A stretch of 64,000 bases of DNA, from positions 124,001-188,000 of the forward strand of contig NZ_PVTF01000002.1 of the NCBI RefSeq assembly GCF_003002815.1, given 5' to 3'. The translations under genes were made by a program, and so were the position numbers. The stretch comes from Umezawaea tangerina (lineage in GTDB: Bacteria > Actinomycetota > Actinomycetes > Mycobacteriales > Pseudonocardiaceae). Positions 25,144-33,493 of the stretch are shown here, in pieces. Under the pieces are notes generated by a model that had not been told where the DNA came from, did not search any database, and was given only the letters and a program-made list of their open reading frames with translations. The first letter of the stretch is position 1; each line of letters begins with the position of its first letter.

Positions 25144-27820
25144 CGCCCAGCTTGGTGAACACCTTCCGCAGGTGCCATTCGACGGTGCGGGGACTGAGGA
25201 ACAGCACCGCGCCGATCTCCGGGTTGGTGTGCCCGGCCGCGGCCATCCGCGCGATCCGCGCCTCCTGCGGGGTGAGCTCGTCGAGCCCGGCCCCGGTGCG
25301 CTTGCGGACCGTCTCACCGGTCGCCGCCAGCTCCCGCCCCGCCCGTTCCGCGAACCCCGCCGCCCCCATCGCGGTGAACGCCTCGTGCGCCGCGCGCAGC
25401 TCCGCCCTGGCGTCGGCGCGGCGGTTCTCCCGGCGCAGCCACTCGCCGAACAGCAGCCGCGCACGGGCCAGCGGCAGGCCGAGCCGGTCGCCGCCCAGTC
25501 GTCCGACGGCCTCGCGGAACCGGTCCTCGGCCTGCCCCGGAGGTCCCGCGAGGGCGTCGGCCACGGCCTGCACGCCCAGTGCCCAGTCCGTGCCCGCCGC
25601 ACCGGTCCGCTCGGCGAGCCGTTCCCTCGCCCAGGTCGCCGACGTGGTGTCCCCGGCACGGTCAGCCGCCTCGACCAGCTCGGCGAGCGCGCCGTTCACC
25701 ACCGCCAGGTCGTCGTGCCCGGCCGCACGGCGGGCGGCGTCCACGGCGGCCGGGTAGTGGCCGAGCCCGTTCGCCAGCACCGCCTCGGCGTACTCGGCCA
25801 TGCCGAGCAGCCACCCCTCGCCCAGCGCCTCGGCGTCCCGGACCGCGGCGTCGACCAGCTCGGCAGCAGGCAGCTCCCGGCCCTGGTGGGCGGCCAGGGT
25901 GAGCGCGGCGAACGGGTGCGCCGCCTGCCCGGTGGCCTGGGCGAGGGCGGCGGCCTCGTCGAGCAGGTCGGACGCCTCCCCGAACCGGCCCGCGACGACC
26001 AGGGCACCGGCGCGCGACGCCAACGCCGTGGGGAGCGCCGACAACGCGCCCGTCGTGCGGGCGAAGCCGACCGCGGGGGCGGTGAGCCGGTGCCAGGTCA
26101 CGTCGTCCCACAGCTCGTGGCTGACCGGCCCGGTCAGCCACAGCAGCCCGAGGTCCGCCTCCGCCGTCAGTCCCGCCAACGCCCGCCGCAGCAACGGGAC
26201 CGCGGGCGCGTACCCGTCCAGGGTCCACGCCGCGAGCCCGGTCAGCAGCGCGCCCGCGGGCTCGTCACCCGGCGGCACCTCGTGGGTGGCCTCGGCCACC
26301 CGACGCCGGTCCCCGCCGAGGCGACCGGCGTGCACGGCGGCGCCGAGCGCCGTGAGGTAGGTGTCCCGCGCCGCGGCCAGGTCCAGCCCCGCCAGCCTGC
26401 GCGCGGCCGCGAGCAGCGGTGGACCGGAGGCGCGGCCGCGGTCGAGGGTGAACGCGATCCGGGCGCGCAGCCGTTCCACCCCGGCCTTCCGCACTGGGTC
26501 GAGCGGCCCCAGCTCGGCGGCGGCCAGCAGCTCCGACGCCTCGGGGAACGCGCCCGAGTCGAACCGGGCGTGCGCCGCGGACAGCGCACGTGCGGCCCGT
26601 GCCTTGGGATCGGGGGTGAGCTCGGCGGCGCGTTCCAGGAACGCCGCGGCCGCCGCCCGTCCACCACGGGCCAGTGCCCGGCCCGCCGACCGCTCCAGCT
26701 CGCGCGCGACCTCCTCGTCGGGGCCGACCGCGGCGTGCGCCCGGTGCCAGGCGCGGCGGTCGGGGTCTTGCTCCGGGTCCGTCACCTGGGCCAGTGCCCG
26801 GTGCACCTCGCGCAGCGCGGCGGCGTCGGCGGACCGGCGGCACGCCGAGCGCACCAGCGGGTGGCGGAAGCGGACCCTGGCGCCGAGCTCGACCAGCCCC
26901 GCGGCCTCCGCCGCTGCCGCCGCGTCCGGTCCCACGCCCAGCCGGTCGAGCGCGCGCCACAGCAGCGTCACGTCACCGGTCGGCTCGACGGCGGCGGTGA
27001 GCAGCAGCGTGCGGGTGTCGGCCGGGAGCGCCGTGACGCGGCGCAGGAACCCCTCCTCCACCTTGCCCACCAACGCGGTCGCGCTCGGCGCGCCGAACCC
27101 GAAGGCCAGCTCGGCCGGGGTGAGGCCGTGCGGCAGTTCGAGCAGCGCGAGCGGGTTGCCGCGGGTCTCGGCGACGACGCGGTCGCGCACGCGGTCGTCG
27201 ACCGGTCCGGGCAGCACGGAGTCGAGCAGGGCCCGCGCGTCCGCCGCGGGCAGCCCGGCCACGCGCAGCTCGGGCAGGCCGGCGAGGATCGACTCGTCGC
27301 CGGGGCCGCGGACGGCGCAGACCAGCGCGACGGACTCGGCGTCCAGCCTGCGCGCGACGAATGTGAGGATCACCTCGGACATCCGGTCCAGCCACTGCAC
27401 GTCGTCCACCACGCACACCAGCGGCCGCTCCGCCGCGGCCTCGGCGAACAGGCCGAGCACGGCGAGACCGACGACCAGTGCCTGCGGCGGGTCGCCCGCG
27501 CCGAGGCCGAACGCGGTGCCGAGCGCGTCCCGCTGCGGTGCGGGCAACGCGGGCAGGTGGTCCAGCAGCGGCGCGCAGAGCTGCTGGAGGGCGGAGTACG
27601 CGATCTCGGTCTCCGGCTCGACGCCCGCCGCCCTGCTCACCCGGACCGCCCGCGCGTGCCCGACGAGGTGGTCCAGCAGGGCGGTCTTGCCCGCGCCCGC
27701 CTCGCCGCGCAGCACCAGGACCCGGCTCCGCCCGGCCCGGACGTCCCGCAGCAGGCCGTCGAGCGCGTCCTGCTCGACCCGCCTGCCGCGCAGCGCCGGT
27801 CCCCCGTTGTCGCCGTCCAC
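25100..27820 (-). CDS. Large LuxR-family (LAL) ATPase regulator
   Basis: This 906-residue protein has an AAA/STAND ATPase with Walker A RGEAGAGKTALL (about 38-49) and Walker B VCVVDDVQWLD, a long TPR-like helical middle, and a C-terminal LuxR/FixJ HTH (LTPQEARIARMAAAGHTNPE, then SPRTVEWHLRKVFTKLGV). LAL proteins activate catabolic or antibiotic genes in response to ligands. GTG 27820 follows a GGGGAGG ribosome site. The VOC gene lies just upstream on the same strand. Confidence 0.92.
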   Translation of the reverse strand: MDGDNGGPALRGRRVEQDALDGLLRDVRAGRSRVLVLRGEAGAGKTALLDHLVGHARAVRVSRAAGVEPETEIAYSALQQLCAPLLDHLPALPAPQRDALGTAFGLGAGDPPQALVVGLAVLGLFAEAAAERPLVCVVDDVQWLDRMSEVILTFVARRLDAESVALVCAVRGPGDESILAGLPELRVAGLPAADARALLDSVLPGPVDDRVRDRVVAETRGNPLALLELPHGLTPAELAFGFGAPSATALVGKVEEGFLRRVTALPADTRTLLLTAAVEPTGDVTLLWRALDRLGVGPDAAAAAEAAGLVELGARVRFRHPLVRSACRRSADAAALREVHRALAQVTDPEQDPDRRAWHRAHAAVGPDEEVARELERSAGRALARGGRAAAAAFLERAAELTPDPKARAARALSAAHARFDSGAFPEASELLAAAELGPLDPVRKAGVERLRARIAFTLDRGRASGPPLLAAARRLAGLDLAAARDTYLTALGAAVHAGRLGGDRRRVAEATHEVPPGDEPAGALLTGLAAWTLDGYAPAVPLLRRALAGLTAEADLGLLWLTGPVSHELWDDVTWHRLTAPAVGFARTTGALSALPTALASRAGALVVAGRFGEASDLLDEAAALAQATGQAAHPFAALTLAAHQGRELPAAELVDAAVRDAEALGEGWLLGMAEYAEAVLANGLGHYPAAVDAARRAAGHDDLAVVNGALAELVEAADRAGDTTSATWARERLAERTGAAGTDWALGVQAVADALAGPPGQAEDRFREAVGRLGGDRLGLPLARARLLFGEWLRRENRRADARAELRAAHEAFTAMGAAGFAERAGRELAATGETVRKRTGAGLDELTPQEARIARMAAAGHTNPEIGAVLFLSPRTVEWHLRKVFTKLGVTSRRELATALRDR

Positions 27821-27887
27821 GTCAGCCTCCCCGGCGGAGGCTACCCCGAAGCGGATCTTCGGCACGCCGGGCGCGACGGCGTCGCGG

Positions 27888-28493
27888 TCAGGCGACGAGA
27901 CCCGCCTGCCGGGCCATGTGCCCGGCGTACCAGGCGGGCCAGTCCACGTCCGCGTGGCCGAGCTCCTGCTCGTGCGCGCCGTGCGCGGCCGCCGCGTCGC
28001 GCAACGCCTGCTCCAGCTCGGCCACCGAGCCGTAGACGACCCGGTCGACGCGGCCGGGGAGGCGTTCGGTGACCTCCTGGAGCACGAACCCGTTGCCGTC
28101 GGGGTCCTCGAAGGACAGGAACGAGCCGTAGGACCGCCGGTCCGGGTCCGGTCCGGCAACGCGGTCGCGCTCGCCCGCGTGGTGGAACACGCCGCCCGCG
28201 TCGTGGAAGACGTCGCTCACCTCGACGCCCTGGGCCACGAGCTCGTCCCGCGCGGCGAGGACGTCGTCCACGACCAGGTGGATCCCGCGCACCGAGCCGG
28301 GGGCGGCGTCGGTGACCCCGGCGCCGATGATGATCGACGTCGCCGAGCCGGGCGGGGTGAAGTGCACGACCCGGAAGCCGTCCTCGCCGGTGTAGTCGAC
28401 GTCCTCGCGGAAGCCGAGGCCCGCGTAGAACTCCTTGGACCGGTCCACGTCCGCGACCGGCAGAACGACGATCTCGACCTTCAGGTCCACCAT
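27888..28493 (-). CDS. VOC-superfamily (glyoxalase-like) protein
   Basis: This 201-residue protein begins with the VOC fold pattern (KVEIVVLPVADVDRSKEFYA). It has paired beta-alpha-beta-beta-beta modules and a metal-ligand-like Glu in DPDGNGFVLQEV. A C-terminal extension (about 140-201, ELEQALRDAAAAHGAHEQEL and DWPAWYAGHMARQ) resembles extended glyoxalase-family proteins. The function may be glyoxalase, dioxygenase or drug binding; substrate is not inferable. A GAGGAG ribosome site supports the start. Confidence 0.85.
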   Translation of the reverse strand: MVDLKVEIVVLPVADVDRSKEFYAGLGFREDVDYTGEDGFRVVHFTPPGSATSIIIGAGVTDAAPGSVRGIHLVVDDVLAARDELVAQGVEVSDVFHDAGGVFHHAGERDRVAGPDPDRRSYGSFLSFEDPDGNGFVLQEVTERLPGRVDRVVYGSVAELEQALRDAAAAHGAHEQELGHADVDWPAWYAGHMARQAGLVA

Positions 28494-28693
28494 CGGTTGC
28501 TCCTCCTCGTGTCGGCCGCCGCTCGACGGCCGACCCCAGCATCCGTCCGCGCACCCGGTCGTCGCCCCAGTGGGAGTCCCTGGTGCACCCCCGTGCCCTG
28601 GCCCTCCGGGGGCCCGTGGCCGAAAGCGGGAGGCGCGCGCGGGAGGTCGTTGGTATCGTCGGCCCGGCAGACCCGATGACAGGGAGACCCGAC
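28494..28693. other. Divergent promoter region of VOC and ABC-F genes
   Basis: About 200 bases hold divergent promoters. A TATCGT -10-like element at about 28652 points toward the ABC-F side and could start a long leader. No operator is convincing. Confidence 0.35.
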
Positions 28694-28723
28694 GTGGCAG
28701 GTGAAGACGACATCTCCGGGTGA
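28694..28723 (+). CDS. Nine-codon leader peptide upstream of ABC-F gene
   Basis: A GTG preceded by AGGGAG (28681-28686) opens a short frame encoding (M)AGEDDISG and ending at TGA 28721-28723. Its stop codon lies inside a 6-bp perfect hairpin (28716-28721 with 28725-28730). Resistance-type ABC-F genes are commonly controlled by ribosome stalling on such leader peptides, so attenuation of the ABC-F gene 122 bases downstream is proposed. Confidence 0.5.
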   Translation: MAGEDDISG

Positions 28724-28730
28724 GACCCGG
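28716..28730 (+). promoter_or_regulatory. Leader hairpin overlapping uORF stop
   Basis: CCGGGT and ACCCGG pair around GAG and enclose the leader stop codon. A ribosome stalled on the leader would block this hairpin and could change downstream folding. The mechanism is inferred from leaders of other ABC-F genes. Confidence 0.4.
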
Positions 28731-28845
28731 TAGGTGCAGGCCCACGGCGCGCTGATCGCAGCGGCGCCGCGACGGCCGTCTCGTCGTCCACCAGCACAAC
28801 CAGCGGAGCCGTGCGCCCCGCTCCCACGCCTTGGGGTACCAACCG

Positions 28846-30483
28846 ATGTCCGACGCCCACGTCGTCTGCTCCGCCCTGTCCTTCTCCTGGCCCGACGACA
28901 CCCCCGTCTTCGACGGGCTGTCGTTCACTGTCCCCGGCGGCCGGACCGGGCTCGTCGCGCCGAACGGCGCGGGCAAGTCCACCCTGCTCAAGCTCATCGC
29001 GGGTGAGCTCCGGCCGTCCTCCGGCAGCGTGTCCGCGGAGGGCGTGGTGGGGTACCTCCCCCAGGACCTGCCGCTGACCGCCGACCTGACCGCCGCCGAG
29101 GTCCTGGGCGTCGAGCCGGTGCTGCGCGCGTTGCGGGCGGTCGAGTCGGGCGACGTCGCCGAGGAGCACTTCACCACCATCGGCACCGACTGGGACGTCG
29201 AGGAGCGCACCCGCGCCCAGCTCGACCGGCTGGGCCTCGGCGGGATCGACCTCGACCGCCGCCTGCGCACGCTCAGCGGTGGCCAGACCGTGTCCCTGGG
29301 CCTGGCCGCGCAGCTGCTCAGGCGTCCCGACGTGCTGCTGCTCGACGAGCCCACCAACAACCTCGACCTGGACGCGCGGCACCGGCTGCACGCCGTGCTC
29401 GACGACTGGCAGGGGTGCCTGCTCGTGGTCAGCCACGACCGGGCCCTGCTGGACCGGGTGGACCGCGTCGCCGAGCTCGACGGGGGCGGGATCCGGTTCC
29501 ACGGCGGGAACTTCACCGACTACGAACGGACCGTGCGGGCCGAGCGCGAGGTGGCGGAGAAGAACGTCCGCAACGCCGAGCAGGACGTCAAGCGGGAGAA
29601 GCGCGAGATGCAGCAGGCCCGTGAACGCGCCGCCCGCCGGGCGAGCAACGCCAAGCGCAACCTCGGGAACGCGGGCCTGCCCAGGATCTTCGCCGGGACC
29701 ATGAAGCGCGACGCGCAGGAGTCCGCGGGCAGGGCGGACGGGACGCACGCGGCCAGGGTCGGCGCGGCCAAGGAGAAGCTCGACCGGGCCGAACGGGCGG
29801 TGCGCGACGACCGGACGATCACCCTGGAACTGCCGGGCACGGCCGTCCCCGCGGGGCGGACGCTGTTCGTCGGCGAGGGGCTGCGGATGGCCCACGGCGG
29901 GCGGGAGCTGTTCGTGGGCGACGGTGTCGACCTGGTCGTCCGCGGTCCGGAGCGCATCGCGCTGACCGGCCCGAACGGCACCGGGAAGTCCACGCTGCTG
30001 CGGATCGTGCAGGGCGGGCTGGAGGCCGACGCGGGCAGCACCAGCCGGGTCGACGGCCGGATCGCCTACCTGTCGCAGCGGCTCGACCTGCTCGACGACG
30101 AGCGGACAGTGGCCGAGAACCTGGCGGCGTTCGCGCCGGAGATGCCGCCCGCGCAGCGGATGAACCTGTTGGCGCGCTTCCTGTTCCGCGGTCCGCGGGC
30201 GCACCTGCCGGTCGGCGTGCTGTCCGGAGGCGAGCGGCTGCGGGCCACGCTGGCCTGCGTCCTGCACGCCGAGCCCGCGCCCCAGCTGCTGCTGCTCGAC
30301 GAGCCGACGAACAACCTCGACCTGGACAGCGCCGCCCAGCTGGAAAGCGCTCTCAACGCTTACCGGGGCGCGTTCCTCGTCGTCAGCCACGACGAGCGCT
30401 TCCTGGCCGGGATCGGGATCGACCGCAGGCTGCGACTCGAGGACGGCAAGCTCCTGGAGGCCGGCGGACCGTCCGCGGACTGA
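28846..30483 (+). CDS. ABC-F family ATPase (ribosome protection type)
   Basis: This 545-residue protein has two ABC domains in tandem and no membrane segments. Walker A sites are APNGAGKST and GPNGTGKST, signatures are LSGGQ and LSGGE, and both Walker B regions read LLLDEPTNNLDLD. The basic linker between them (about 235-320, QDVKREKREMQQARERAARR) is the interdomain region that reaches into the ribosome in ABC-F proteins. It probably protects ribosomes from an antibiotic or acts as a translation factor. The ATG at 28846 is preferred over an upstream TTG at 28831. Confidence 0.9.
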   Translation: MSDAHVVCSALSFSWPDDTPVFDGLSFTVPGGRTGLVAPNGAGKSTLLKLIAGELRPSSGSVSAEGVVGYLPQDLPLTADLTAAEVLGVEPVLRALRAVESGDVAEEHFTTIGTDWDVEERTRAQLDRLGLGGIDLDRRLRTLSGGQTVSLGLAAQLLRRPDVLLLDEPTNNLDLDARHRLHAVLDDWQGCLLVVSHDRALLDRVDRVAELDGGGIRFHGGNFTDYERTVRAEREVAEKNVRNAEQDVKREKREMQQARERAARRASNAKRNLGNAGLPRIFAGTMKRDAQESAGRADGTHAARVGAAKEKLDRAERAVRDDRTITLELPGTAVPAGRTLFVGEGLRMAHGGRELFVGDGVDLVVRGPERIALTGPNGTGKSTLLRIVQGGLEADAGSTSRVDGRIAYLSQRLDLLDDERTVAENLAAFAPEMPPAQRMNLLARFLFRGPRAHLPVGVLSGGERLRATLACVLHAEPAPQLLLLDEPTNNLDLDSAAQLESALNAYRGAFLVVSHDERFLAGIGIDRRLRLEDGKLLEAGGPSAD

Positions 30484-30559
30484 GCGTTTCTGTACTTGCG
30501 GGTCCATTTTTTCGTGTCCACGATGAGGTGACCAACCACTTCGGGAAGCGAGCGGATCC

Positions 30560-31669
30560 ATGTCCCTGGACGAGTACTACCTGCTGGGCCGGTCGGGGCT
30601 GCGCGTCAGCAGGCTGTCGTTGGGCACGATGAACTTCGGCACCGGCGGCTTCCACGCCGCCTACGGCCGGACCGAGGACGAGGTCCGGCCGATCCTGCGC
30701 CGCTACCTCGACGCGGGCGGCAACTTCGTCGACACGGCCGACTTCTACACCGCGGGCGAGAGCGAGAGCATCCTCGGCGGGCTGATCGCCGAGACCGGGG
30801 CCCGCGACCGGATCGTGCTCACCACGAAGGTCACCAACAGCGTCGACCCCGGCGACCCGAACGCGGGCGGGAACGGCCGCAAGCACGTGATCAGGGCGGT
30901 CGAGGCGTCGCTGCGCAGGCTGCGCACCGACTACCTCGACCTGTTCCTGCTGCACACGTGGGACCGGATCACGCCGGTCGAGGAGGTGGTGCGCACGTTC
31001 GACGACCTCACGCGGGCGGGCAAGATCCGCTACGCGGGCCTGTCGGACGTGCCCGCCTGGTACGCCGCGCACGCCCAGGGCGTCGCCGAGGCGAACTCGC
31101 TCGCGCCGATGGTCGCCCTGCAGCTGCCGTACTCGCTGGTCGACCGGACGATCGAGGCGGAGCACGTCGACGCGGGGCGGCAGCTCGGCATCGGCATCAC
31201 GGCGTGGAGCCCGCTCGCGGGCGGTTTCCTCACCGGCAAGTACCGCGACACCGGCGCGGGCGTGACCGGCGAGGGCAGGCTCACCGGCGACGGCACGGCG
31301 AGTCCCGCGTGGACGGACCGGCAGTGGCGGGTGCTGCGGGTGCTGGAGGACGTGGCGGGCGAGCTCGGGGTGAGCACGGCCCAGGTCGCGCTCAACTGGG
31401 TCGTCACGCGGCCGGGGGTCGCCTCGGCGATCGTCGGGGCGAGCAGCGCGGCCCAGCTCGACTCCAGCCTGGTGGCGTTGGACTTCGAGCTGCCCGCCGA
31501 GCTGCGCGCCGCCCTGGACGAGGCGAGTGCCGAGCCGCCGCGGTCGCTGTACCGGATGTTCACGCCGGACTACCAGGGGTGGCTGGTCAACGCGGGCGTG
31601 CGGCTCGGCGACAAGCCCGCCGGGTACCACCCCGACGTGCGGAACTGGGTCACCACCGGGCAGTCCTGA
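30560..31669 (+). CDS. Aldo/keto reductase
   Basis: This 369-residue TIM-barrel oxidoreductase has the family tetrad visible as Asp and Tyr in FVDTADFYTAGES, Lys in TTKVTN and His in FLLHTWD. The C-terminal NADPH-binding segment contains VGASSAAQLDSSL. Similar to AKR11/AKR13-like bacterial enzymes; substrate unknown. It is convergent with the TetR gene and follows an AAGCGAG-type ribosome region. Confidence 0.9.
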   Translation: MSLDEYYLLGRSGLRVSRLSLGTMNFGTGGFHAAYGRTEDEVRPILRRYLDAGGNFVDTADFYTAGESESILGGLIAETGARDRIVLTTKVTNSVDPGDPNAGGNGRKHVIRAVEASLRRLRTDYLDLFLLHTWDRITPVEEVVRTFDDLTRAGKIRYAGLSDVPAWYAAHAQGVAEANSLAPMVALQLPYSLVDRTIEAEHVDAGRQLGIGITAWSPLAGGFLTGKYRDTGAGVTGEGRLTGDGTASPAWTDRQWRVLRVLEDVAGELGVSTAQVALNWVVTRPGVASAIVGASSAAQLDSSLVALDFELPAELRAALDEASAEPPRSLYRMFTPDYQGWLVNAGVRLGDKPAGYHPDVRNWVTTGQS

Positions 31670-31696
31670 TCGGACAGTCCACTCCGGATGGTCGGG

Positions 31697-32296
31697 TCAG
31701 GGCCGCGCGGAGGCGCTGGTCCGCAGGTAGTCCAGGCAGAGGTCCAGCGCCGACTCCAGGTGCCGCGACGACCCCGTCGACATCAGGATCGCCACCCCGC
31801 CCTGGATGGCGGCGATCACCGCGCCCGCCGCGCGGTCCGGGTCGACGTGCTCGCCGACCAGCCCCTCGGAGCGCATGTGCCCGATGCCCGCGCGGACCTC
31901 GCGCTGCCACCGCTCCAGCAGCAGGCCGGTCACCGCCTGCGCCGCCGGGGTGTGCCTGCCGACCTCGGTGATCAGGACGCCCAGCGGGCAGTGCACACCC
32001 TGCCGCCGGTAGCGCTCGACCACCGCGTCGCGCCACCGGTCCCAGGCGTCCCACGAGGTCAGCTCGCCGAGGTGCGGCTGCTGGTCCTCCAGCACCCGGT
32101 CGGCCTCCCGCTGGGCCACGGCCAGCAGCAGCTGCTCCTTGCCGTCGGGGAAGTAGTGGAACAGCTGGCTCTTCCCGGTGGCGCTGCGCCTGCCGACGTC
32201 CTCCAGGGTCACCGCGGTGACGCCGCGCTCGCGGATCTCGGTCGCGGCGGCGTCGACGATCCGCAAACGGGTCGCCGCACCCTTCTTCGTCAGCAC
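31697..32296 (-). CDS. TetR-family transcriptional regulator
   Basis: This 199-residue protein has a TetR HTH (RIVDAAATEIRERGVTAVTL, then ATGKSQLFHYFPDGKEQLLL) and a helical C-terminus resembling AcrR/TetR_C members. A GTACAGTAC palindrome at 32322-32330 lies in its own upstream region and may be its operator. It is convergent with the aldo/keto reductase gene and lies downstream, on the same strand, of the VanB-type reductase gene. Confidence 0.88.
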   Translation of the reverse strand: MLTKKGAATRLRIVDAAATEIRERGVTAVTLEDVGRRSATGKSQLFHYFPDGKEQLLLAVAQREADRVLEDQQPHLGELTSWDAWDRWRDAVVERYRRQGVHCPLGVLITEVGRHTPAAQAVTGLLLERWQREVRAGIGHMRSEGLVGEHVDPDRAAGAVIAAIQGGVAILMSTGSSRHLESALDLCLDYLRTSASARP

Positions 32297-32321
32297 AGCG
32301 CCTCCCGGAGTGGACTCACCA

Positions 32322-32330
32322 GTACAGTAC
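32322..32330. promoter_or_regulatory. Candidate TetR autoregulatory palindrome
   Basis: GTACAGTAC is symmetric about its centre and lies 26 bases upstream of the TetR start codon. It overlaps where a -10 element would fall. The evidence is weak without a second copy. Confidence 0.3.
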
Positions 32331-32414
32331 CGCCGGGTCTGCCGTCCAGCAGGACCGCCGCCGCACGTCCGACCGCGGGACGGGCCGCGCGGGCACTTCG
32401 GCCTCCCGGCGTGG

Positions 32415-33311
32415 TCAGAGGTCGAGGACCAGGCGGCCGGACGACCTCGACACGCACACCATCAGCACGTCGCCCACCCGCCGCTCGTCCTCGGTCAGCA
32501 CGGTGTCGTGGTGCTCCGGCGCCCCGGCGAGCACACCGGTCTCGCACGTGCCGCACGTCCCCTCGCGGCACGACCAGAGCACCGCGACACCGGCCGCCTC
32601 CAGGACGTCGAGGACCGAGCGGTCCGCGGGGACGGGCAGGACCAGTCCGCTGCTCGCCAGCTCCACCTCGAACGCTCCCGGTTCGCCGACCGGGAGCGCC
32701 GAGAACCGCTCCACGTGCGGGGACGGCCCGCGTGGACGGGAGGACACCGCGGCGAGCATCCTCTCGGGGCCGCAGCAGTACACCGCTGTGCCGTCGTCGG
32801 TGCCGGACAGCAACGCGGCCAGGTCGGGCGGGCCCACCTCGTCGCGCGGGTGCAGCTCGACGCCGTCGGGCAGCTCGTCGCGGAACGCCATGGCGGACCG
32901 GCGGCGACCGACGTACACGAGCCGCCACGGGATCCCGTCCGCGGCGGCGCGGCGGACCATCGGCAGGATCGGCGTGATGCCGATGCCGCCCGCGACGAAC
33001 AGGTAGCGGGCGGCGGGCACGAGCGGGAAGGTGTTGCGGGGGCCGTGGACCCAGACCGCGTCGCCGACGGCCAGGGCGTGCGCCCGCGACGACCCGCCGC
33101 GCCCGTCCTCCGCGCGCCGCACGGCGATCCGCCACGTCGTGCGGTCCGCGGGATCGGAGCAGAGCGAGTACTGGCGGACCAGGTCGCCGAGGACCACGTC
33201 CACGTGCGCGCCCGGTTCCCACGGCGGCAGCGCGCCGCCGTCCTCGCGGCGCAGGGACAGCAGCACGACGTCGTCCGCGATGGACTGCCGGTCCACCAGC
33301 ACCAGGTCCAC
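32415..33311 (-). CDS. VanB-type oxidoreductase: FNR-like domain plus 2Fe-2S ferredoxin
   Basis: This 298-residue reductase has a flavin-binding barrel (RQYSLCSDPADRT), a NAD-binding domain (FVAGGIGITPILPMV) and a C-terminal plant-type ferredoxin domain with the CREGTCGTC cluster plus a distal Cys (MVCVSRS). It passes electrons from NAD(P)H to a Rieske oxygenase; the partner is the VanA-like gene two positions upstream. The GTG start overlaps the TAG of the 60-residue gene (TAGTG). Confidence 0.9.
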   Translation of the reverse strand: MDLVLVDRQSIADDVVLLSLRREDGGALPPWEPGAHVDVVLGDLVRQYSLCSDPADRTTWRIAVRRAEDGRGGSSRAHALAVGDAVWVHGPRNTFPLVPAARYLFVAGGIGITPILPMVRRAAADGIPWRLVYVGRRRSAMAFRDELPDGVELHPRDEVGPPDLAALLSGTDDGTAVYCCGPERMLAAVSSRPRGPSPHVERFSALPVGEPGAFEVELASSGLVLPVPADRSVLDVLEAAGVAVLWSCREGTCGTCETGVLAGAPEHHDTVLTEDERRVGDVLMVCVSRSSGRLVLDL

Positions 33312-33493
33312 TAGGACACCCCGGCAGCGGCGGGCACGGGCGTGGGCTCGGGGACGGCGGGTCGGTGGCCGCTCGGGTGGGCGAGCAGCCAGTCCCACAG
33401 CGCCACCGGGTCCTCGAAGTCGCGCGCGGCCGAGCAGTGGCACACCGCGCGCAGCCGGTCGGACCCCGGCACCCAGTGCACGCGGTACCTCAC
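33311..33493 (-). CDS. 60-residue protein between Rieske oxygenase and its reductase
   Basis: A short frame starts at GTG 33493, overlapping the oxygenase stop (GTGA), and ends at a TAG overlapping the reductase start. It contains AVCHCSAARDFEDPVALWDW, with a Cys-His-Cys group and a conserved-looking acidic/Trp helix, then a Pro-rich tail. The tight coupling on both sides supports a real gene. It is too small for a ferredoxin; an assembly or regulatory role for the oxygenase is possible but unproven. Confidence 0.55.
   Translation of the reverse strand: MRYRVHWVPGSDRLRAVCHCSAARDFEDPVALWDWLLAHPSGHRPAVPEPTPVPAAAGVS

Noticed and set aside
28734-29006. Second open frame in the ABC-F leader region
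   Set aside because: It overlaps the ABC-F gene in another frame, is Pro/Arg/Ala-rich and has no domain or conserved pattern.
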